A stretch of 36,668 bases of DNA, from contig DATFYM010000081.1 of assembly GCA_035315065.1 (NCBI GenBank), forward strand, positions 1-36,668, given 5' to 3'. The position numbers were made by a program, and so were the translations under genes. The notes under the pieces are model-generated. The model was not told where the DNA came from. It saw only the letters and a list, made by a program, of their open reading frames with translations, and did no database searches. Source of the stretch: DATFYM01 sp035315065 (GTDB lineage: Bacteria; Acidobacteriota; Terriglobia; UBA7540). Each line of letters opens with the position of its first letter. Within the stretch, counting starts at the first letter, position 1. This document shows positions 32,583-36,668 of the stretch, piece after piece.

Positions 32583-32882
32583 CTAGCTACAGATACATCG
32601 GAGCCGGGTACCGCCCGCAATCGAGGGAACGATGCTCAGCACATCGTTGTCGTGGAGGGGAGTCAGCTCCTTTTGGAGGAAACGGATGTCCTCGTCGTTC
32701 AAGTAGACATTGACGAAGCTACGAATCTTGCCCTCGTCAGTAAAGAGGTGCTTGCGCAGATCGGCAAACTGGGAGGTCAAGCCCGAGAGCGCCTCGCTCA
32801 CGGTGTTTGCTTCTAGTTCCACCGAGTCCTTCTTCCCCGTGTACTGACGAAGCGGGGTCGGAATCATTACCTTAACCGCCAT
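32583..32882 (-). CDS. CysO-like MoaD/ThiS-family sulfur carrier with a C-terminal extension
   Basis: The protein has 99 residues with a ubiquitin-like fold: MAVKVMIPTPLRQYTG strand, helix VSEALSGLTSQFADLR, and C-terminal strand NDVLSIVPSIAGG. Gly-Gly at 90-91 would be the adenylation/thiocarboxylation site, but eight more residues (TRLRCICS) follow, verified in the nucleotide sequence up to TAG. Family members usually end in Gly-Gly, so this one would need trimming; QbsE, whose tail is removed by the JAMM protease QbsD, is the known parallel. Its neighbours are a JAMM protease (upstream) and a MoeZ-like E1 (downstream). AGGA about 13 bases before the ATG comes from a repeat array; no better site is seen. 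Confidence 0.9.
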   Translation of the reverse strand: MAVKVMIPTPLRQYTGKKDSVELEANTVSEALSGLTSQFADLRKHLFTDEGKIRSFVNVYLNDEDIRFLQKELTPLHDNDVLSIVPSIAGGTRLRCICS

Positions 32883-32889
32883 TTTTTGT

Positions 32890-33022
32890 TTTTAGTCCTT
32901 TTGTCCGTAGCCGTTGCCGTTATTTTGGATGCCAGGCCCGGCCTGAAGATTCACGACGGAGACGTCCCTAATCCGCTGTCGGTGGTCCGTTGCAACGGAC
33001 AAAGGACTAAGGACCACGGACG
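32890..33022. repeat. GGACTAA heptamer hairpin between JAMM and carrier genes
   Basis: Left AGTCCTT, TTGTCCG and right GGACAAA, GGACTAA, GGACCAC, GGACG are inverted 7-base units, spacer about 85 bases. The right array encodes the last residues (VRGP) and the stop codon of the JAMM gene, and the left array forms the leader of the carrier gene. Confidence 0.8.
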
Positions 33023-33516
33023 TCTTCCCTCAAAACCTCAATCGGCTCGGGATCAAATCTGGTCCGGTCTTCTGACAGAACCCAAGAAGTCATCTCCCCG
33101 GGTACTGCCTCCCGAACGGTCAGTATAACATAAGAATACCAGGGCCAAGCATGGTCGCGATCGTATTTTGAGGGGCGAGACGGATGATCAGGATGGGAAT
33201 GATAGTAGCCCACCACGTCCAGGCCCCGCGCCCGAGCTTCTTTTTCCACGCGGATTTGTTCGCCGGGATCGATCAGAAACCGGTTCCGCTCCGATTCCCT
33301 TCCCGGCTCATCGAGCGGCAGCAACTTCTGGGCGCGCTCCGGGTCGTGCCGCAGATTCGCCAGCGGCACCACTTCCGCCACCTCTCTCCGGTCGCCGTCC
33401 GCACGGCCCAGCAGGATCCCGCAGCACTCGCTTGGGTAGTCGCGAGCACCGTGCTGGCGGATGGCGTCGACATGCTGCTCGGTAAGCCGAAGGCGAGTTG
33501 AGGTTGCAATAGTCAT
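33007..33516 (-). CDS. JAMM/MPN+ metalloprotease (Mec/QbsD-like, peptidase family M67)
   Basis: The protein has 169 residues. The complete MPN+ zinc motif is present: Glu30 in YPSECCGILLG, then HSHP (106-109) followed after six residues by SxxD (Ser116, Asp119) in HPSRPSKYD. In mycobacteria Mec releases cysteine from the CysO-cysteine adduct; QbsD trims residues after Gly-Gly of QbsE. Here the neighbouring carrier has such a tail, so one enzyme may do both. A GGA just before ATG 33516 is a weak ribosome-binding site. The C-terminus is encoded by a repeat array. It lies 124 bases upstream of the carrier gene. Confidence 0.92.
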   Translation of the reverse strand: MTIATSTRLRLTEQHVDAIRQHGARDYPSECCGILLGRADGDRREVAEVVPLANLRHDPERAQKLLPLDEPGRESERNRFLIDPGEQIRVEKEARARGLDVVGYYHSHPDHPSRPSKYDRDHAWPWYSYVILTVREAVPGEMTSWVLSEDRTRFDPEPIEVLREDVRGP

Positions 33517-33526
33517 CTGCGTCCAT

Positions 33527-33612
33527 TAAAGGGTGAAGGGTAAAGGGTAAAGGGTAAATGAAGAACGAAGATGTGCGTCCTTTACCCTTTACCCTTTACC
33601 CTTTACCCTTCA
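33527..33612. repeat. GGGTAAA heptamer hairpin
   Basis: GGGTGAA, GGGTAAA, GGGTAAA, GGGTAAA on the left; TTTACCC repeated four times, then CTTCATC, TTTACCC on the right; spacer about 22 bases. The stop codon TAA of the Uma2-like gene lies at its right edge, in the same unit sequence. Confidence 0.9.
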
Positions 33613-33615
33613 TCT

Positions 33616-34017
33616 TTACCCTTTATTCTTGCCCTTTGACTCTGCCCACTCTCGCACCATTTCTGTCCAAGCAACCGTGTTCATCGTCTTGCTCTGAGCC
33701 AAGAACTCCGACAGGACCGACGCGGTCACCGCCGGCAGGACGCGGCTCTTCTCGGTCGCTCGATATTTGCCCGCAGCCAGCCGCAAGATTCTTACCTCGA
33801 AGCCATTCGTCACCCAAATCTCCGGCACCCCAAGGCCGGCGTAGATGGGAAGCTTGTTCACCAGCGGACTGGTAATCTCGACTTCGATCACCAGATCGGG
33901 CGGCGGGTCAACGGGCAAGTCGAGTTCTCGTTCGCCGCGAATGCGACGACGCGGTGCTCCCCCCCCCTCGGTAACCTGCTGCTGCACCTCCGAAGGCGGG
34001 CTCATTACCGTAGACAT
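33616..34017 (-). CDS. Uma2/DUF820-family protein, probably N-terminally truncated
   Basis: The frame has 133 residues with AAAGGGAG before the ATG. PPPDLVIEVEITSPLVNKLP and YAGLGVPEIWVTNG are the core of the Uma2 (PD-(D/E)xK-like) fold, with DLVIEV containing the putative metal-binding acidic residues. Family members usually have about 190 residues; the N-terminal 60 or so are absent and replaced by a charged, Gln- and Gly-rich segment. The expected Ser-x-x-x-x-x-K pattern after VIEV is not clear. It is inserted between the JAMM and CysM-type genes and has no evident link to cysteine synthesis. The last residues (KGKNKG) and stop come from a GGGTAAA array. Confidence 0.75.
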   Translation of the reverse strand: MSTVMSPPSEVQQQVTEGGGAPRRRIRGERELDLPVDPPPDLVIEVEITSPLVNKLPIYAGLGVPEIWVTNGFEVRILRLAAGKYRATEKSRVLPAVTASVLSEFLAQSKTMNTVAWTEMVREWAESKGKNKG

Positions 34018-34099
34018 ACCCGGCTCCCTTTCACGCCACCGATGTTGGACGGCACTCGGCAGTGTACCCCACGCGACAAGCGATCTTCCACAACGATAT

Positions 34100-34550
34100 A
34101 GTCGCCGCGGGTCTCACTCCCCGACGCTCAACCTTTGACCTTGGACTCTGTACTAATATTTCGAAACCTCTTTGTGCCGCGCGAAGAATCAAGAGCCTCA
34201 ACACAGAGTTCACGGAGTCTGACAGAGGCTACAGAGAGGAAGCGTCTTGGCTACTGCTCCGAAGAAAGCACTCGCCGCTCGCGGTATTCGCAAAGCGAGA
34301 GCTCTGTGCACCTCTGTGGGACTCCGTGAACTCTGTACTACAAACCCCAATCTTCTTCTCGGCTCGCGACGATTTTTCCTGCTCGCCACTCGTCACTCGT
34401 CACTAGCCACTTCGCTCCATTTGCTTGCGGCCCAAGGTCGCGCTGGGTTAAAGTCTTTCTCTTGGTTGCGGCCGGCGACTGCGCTGTGGTCGCCGCGGGC
34501 CTTACTCCTTGACCTTCAACCTTCAACCTTTGACCTTCAACCTTCTTCGT
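34100..34550. repeat. Composite repeat block between Uma2 and cysM
   Basis: Contents in order: GTCGCCGCGGGTCTCACTCC with a TCAACCT-type array (34101-34145); an inverted repeat 34199-34343 with arms ACACAGAGTTCACGGAG and CTCCGTGAACTCTGT; a CCACTCG/TCACTCG/TCACTAG 7-base array (34385-34410); a second copy of GTCGCCGCGGGCCTTACTCC (34490-34510); and TCAACCT, TCAACCT, TTGACCT, TCAACCT units (34517-34546). The cysM stop codon lies in the last array. No gene is visible in 34018-34536. Confidence 0.8.
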
Positions 34551-35499
34551 GCTCATCCCAAAACCGCTCGCTCAAGTACTTGTCGCCGCTGTCGCAAAAG
34601 ATGGTCACAATCACCCCGCGCTTGATCTTCTCGGCAACCTTCAACGAAGCCACCATGGCGGCGCCGGCCGAGATGCCCACCAGCAATCCTTCCTGGCGCG
34701 CCAGCCGGACGGTCATGCGATACGCGGCTTCGGTGGAGATGAACAACTGTTCGTCCGCCACGCTGGGGTCGTAAATGCGCGGCTTGATGGCGGTGGCCAT
34801 GTGCTTCATGCCTTCCAGGCCGTGGAAAGCCGAGTCCGGTTGGAATGAAATGCAGCGAATCGCGGGATTCAATTCCTTCAGCCGGCGCGCCGTGCCCACG
34901 AACGTCCCGCTGGTGCCCAGTCCGGCGACAAAGTGCGTGATCCGCCCTTCCGTCTGCTCGAAGATCTCCGGCGCCGTCGTCTGGTAGTGAGCGCGCCAGT
35001 TGGCGGGGTTGTCGTACTGGTTGGCGTAAAAGTAGAGATCGGGAGACTCGGCGGCCATCTGGCGCACCTTGCGAATGGCGCCGTCGGAGCCTTCCATGGG
35101 ATCGGTGTAGACAATCTCCGCCCCATAGGCGTTGAGGATGCGCTTGCGCTCCTCGCTCACGTTCGACGGCACGCAAAGCCTCACGCGGAAGCCGCGCGCC
35201 GCGCCGATCATGGCATACGCGATGCCGGTGTTGCCGGAGGTGGAGTCGATGAGGATCTTATCCTTGGTCAGCAAACCGGCGCGCTCGGCTTCCAGCACGA
35301 TGTTCATCGCCGGGCGATCCTTCACTGAGCCGCCGGGATTGTCCCACTCTGCTTTGGCGTAGAACTCCACGCCCGGGCAGGCGGCCCCGATCCGCTTGAT
35401 CCGAACCAGCGGCGTGTTGCCGATGAGTTCGAGGACGTCCTGTGGTCCTTCGAGAACGCCGGATTCCTCAACGATAGCTGCTCTTGCTTCCTGTGCCAT
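34537..35499 (-). CDS. cysM: CysM-type cysteine synthase, likely sulfur-carrier-dependent
   Basis: The protein has 320 residues. ATG 35499 is chosen because upstream frame overlaps the divergent gene. The PLP lysine is in PGGSVKDRPAMN, the substrate loop is TSGNTGIAYA, and the phosphate loop is AGLGTSGTFVG, the CysM-like form rather than CysK's GVGTGGT. In Mycobacterium CysM an arginine selects O-phosphoserine; the aligned position here, in GMKHMATAIKP, appears to be lysine, which also carries a positive charge (my alignment). It would add serine's carbon skeleton to sulfur from the CysO thiocarboxylate. TCTAAT lies about six bases before the ATG and no Shine-Dalgarno is seen. The stop codon is within a TTGAAGG array. 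Confidence 0.88.
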   Translation of the reverse strand: MAQEARAAIVEESGVLEGPQDVLELIGNTPLVRIKRIGAACPGVEFYAKAEWDNPGGSVKDRPAMNIVLEAERAGLLTKDKILIDSTSGNTGIAYAMIGAARGFRVRLCVPSNVSEERKRILNAYGAEIVYTDPMEGSDGAIRKVRQMAAESPDLYFYANQYDNPANWRAHYQTTAPEIFEQTEGRITHFVAGLGTSGTFVGTARRLKELNPAIRCISFQPDSAFHGLEGMKHMATAIKPRIYDPSVADEQLFISTEAAYRMTVRLARQEGLLVGISAGAAMVASLKVAEKIKRGVIVTIFCDSGDKYLSERFWDEHEEG

Positions 35500-35566
35500 A
35501 GGTCGATTAGACTTCTGTCTCGGGAGTTGAGTTGCAAAAACGTCAGGCGAGGTGGTGTCAACAGCG

Positions 35567-35947
35567 ATGGAAGCTACAGGAATCCGCAAGGAGTTTAGCG
35601 ATGCCGGCTTTGAGGTGATCGACGCCGGCGCCAATCGCATCGACGTGAGAAAGAGCAACTGCACGCAGACGATCGAGCCCCAAGCCGACGGCGTCTGGCT
35701 GACCTCCGGACCGCCGCGCTTCGGCATAGGCGGAACCTACTTCGAGCTCGAAGATCGGGGTTACCAGAAGTTCTGGTACAGCAACGGCCGGCGCTTGCCG
35801 GTCCATCCCAACGACTTCCGTACGCTCCATAACTTCGACCAGGAGGTCCGCTATATCCTCGGATTGAAGTCTCTCTACCACGAGTCCCTCGGCACTACCA
35901 ACGCCCGCACCGTTTATGATCGCCTCACCGGCCGACCCGACCGCTAG
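35567..35947 (+). CDS. Hypothetical protein (126 aa)
   Basis: It is divergent from cysM. ATG 35567 begins MEATGIRKEFSDAGFEVID; a GTG at 35552 would add five residues, and GCGAGG lies before both. The composition is balanced, with even codon use as in neighbouring genes. Visible features are paired beta-type segments (NRIDVRKSNCTQTIEP, GVWLTSGPPRFGIGGTYFEL), then DRGYQKFWYSNGRRLPV and a helical end. No signal peptide, membrane segment or known motif is recognised. An antisense frame exists over the same DNA, but this one has the better start. Confidence 0.65.
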   Translation: MEATGIRKEFSDAGFEVIDAGANRIDVRKSNCTQTIEPQADGVWLTSGPPRFGIGGTYFELEDRGYQKFWYSNGRRLPVHPNDFRTLHNFDQEVRYILGLKSLYHESLGTTNARTVYDRLTGRPDR

Positions 35948-36092
35948 CACGGTCGAAGATAGCTTGACTATCGGCCCAAAAACCTTATTTTAATCTTCTG
36001 ATTACTGCCGAGCTTAGATTTAACGTAAGATAATATGTAGCAAAGACTCGCAACCATGTCAACCTTTTGGTGTGGGCCAAAAGTGTGTTGCC

Positions 36093-36155
36093 ATGCGATC
36101 GACGATTGAAAAAGAGGAAGCAAGCCGTCCGGTGTTTTCCAATCGTCGATCGCAT
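36093..36155. repeat. Perfect 16-bp inverted repeat
   Basis: ATGCGATCGACGATTG (36093-36108) and its exact complement CAATCGTCGATCGCAT (36140-36155) with a 31-base loop. It carries the GACGATTG unit of the heptamer family. It may terminate transcription from the hypothetical gene 145 bases upstream. Nothing coding is visible in 35948-36092. Confidence 0.75.
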
Positions 36156-36189
36156 CTTAAACCCGGATCAACGCTGATTGACGAGTTTC

Positions 36190-36410
36190 GTCAATTAGCA
36201 ATTCCCCGCCCCGTCCCAACACCAACCGTTCATGGTTTATCGGACGGCTCGCTTCTCCTCTTTCAATCGACAATCCTTCGCTTCGCTCAGGGCCAATCGT
36301 CAATTCCTCGCCCCGCCCCAGCGCCAACCGTTCAACTCCTTGTCGGAAAGCTCGCTTCCTCTCTTTCAATCGTCAATCGATCCCGCAGCGCGGGATCAAT
36401 CGGCAATTCT
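36190..36410. repeat. Direct repeat with 102-bp period, GATTGAC family
   Basis: Two copies of a segment of about 85 bases start at about 36190 and 36292. Shared phrases are CAATTCC(C/T)CGCCCCG, CCAACCGTTCA, GGCTCGCTTC or AAGCTCGCTTC and CTCTTTCAATCG(A/T)CAATC. The end (36373-36410) repeats the CAATCG-TCCCGC-GCGGGA-CAATCGGCAATT design of the element at 4.4 kb. Confidence 0.75.
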
Positions 36411-36411
36411 T

Positions 36412-36668
36412 TCAGGCCGCCGCCGGGCCCCCCGAACCGCTGGCTGCCTGGCTGGGCTGATCCGGAGTGCTCCGAGCCGGAGGTTTGGCCCGAGGGGTGA
36501 CGGGCATTTTCAACTTCCGCCCCCGCGACTCGATGTTCCGGGTTCTCTGCTCCAGCCACCACTCCAGATCCCCCGCGATTCTCTTGGTGGGTATGTTCAT
36601 CCGGCCGACGAAAGTATCGGCCATGCCCAGGATAAGGTTGATATCGAACATGCGGTTGAGGAGGTCGT
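36412..36668 (-). CDS. C-terminus of an unidentified protein, partial at the window edge
   Basis: The frame is open to the right edge (DLLNRMFDINLILGMADTFV...), so the ATG at 36651 is likely internal. The visible 85 residues contain a hydrophobic-helical part, LEWWLEQRTRNIE, then a basic Pro/Ala-rich disordered tail ending GGPAAA. No family is recognised from this piece. It is followed by the repeat block at 36190-36410. Confidence 0.6.
   Translation of the reverse strand, partial: DLLNRMFDINLILGMADTFVGRMNIPTKRIAGDLEWWLEQRTRNIESRGRKLKMPVTPRAKPPARSTPDQPSQAASGSGGPAAA

Noticed and set aside
31207..33516. Molybdopterin biosynthesis locus
   Set aside because: MoeB and MoaD-like proteins alone could suggest it, but no moaE, moaA or moaC is present while a JAMM protease and CysM-type synthase are.
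35500..35727. N-terminal extension of the CysM-type protein by 76 residues
   Set aside because: The extension overlaps the divergent hypothetical gene and lacks similarity to the family, whose N-terminus begins near MAQEARAAIVEESG.
36072..36500. Plus-strand open frame of 142 codons
   Set aside because: Consists of translated repeat DNA (hairpin and 102-bp duplication) and overlaps the C-terminus of the edge gene.

Overview
The window looks like a chromosomal segment of an Acidobacteriota-type soil bacterium. This is an inference from GC-rich coding DNA, a cell-surface protein with Ig-like and YVTN-propeller repeats, several secreted hydrolases and peptidases, a fused LptF-LptG protein, and very repeat-rich intergenic regions. 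No ribosomal RNA or other marker gene is present to fix the taxonomy.

Layout. 1-3.6 kb: 3' part of a giant surface protein with a strong terminator. 3.7-4.2 kb: scar of a broken purine permease joined to a broken transposase, next to tRNA-Arg(CCG). 4.5-6.9 kb: secreted GH3-family protein with altered active-site motifs. 7.1-8.5 kb: a small ORF, a REP-associated tyrosine transposase (RAYT) bracketed base-to-base by two REP units, and a remnant of a type III methylase. 8.4-9.3 kb: a consensus sigma-70 promoter with hairpins but no gene, plus 52-bp tandem repeats. 9.3-11.5 kb: cysK and cysE. 11.7-18.3 kb: SDR oxidoreductase, cupin, secreted zincin with a helix-hairpin-helix tail, enolase-superfamily dehydratase, GH57. 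18.4-24.3 kb: fused LptF-LptG, APC permease, small secreted protein, CPBP membrane protease. 24.8-27.9 kb: a pair of M16 peptidases, one with and one without the zinc motif. 28-31 kb: HEAT-repeat protein, ErpA/IscA-type Fe-S carrier, NAD-type isocitrate dehydrogenase, and a truncated small ORF. 31.2-35.5 kb: a sulfur-carrier cysteine pathway on the minus strand: a MoeZ-like E1-rhodanese, a CysO-like carrier, a JAMM protease and a CysM-like synthase, with a truncated Uma2 gene between the last two. 35.5-36.7 kb: a hypothetical gene, repeats, and the C-terminus of a gene leaving the window.

Two systems stand out. (1) The sulfur-carrier cluster resembles mycobacterial moeZ/cysO/mec/cysM, but the carrier has eight residues after its Gly-Gly. 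The tail must be removed before it can be activated, and the adjacent JAMM protease is the obvious candidate. A second, conventional cysteine route (CysE/CysK) lies 20 kb away. (2) Many gaps between genes hold short tandem arrays. They use many unrelated sequences but nearly all have a 7-base period, usually as an array, a spacer and its inverted copy, so they could form long, sometimes nested stem-loops. They sit at gene 3' ends, and in several genes the array itself supplies the stop codon. Larger elements (REP units and a ~160-bp hairpin element present in two opposite copies around an M16 gene) are superimposed on them.
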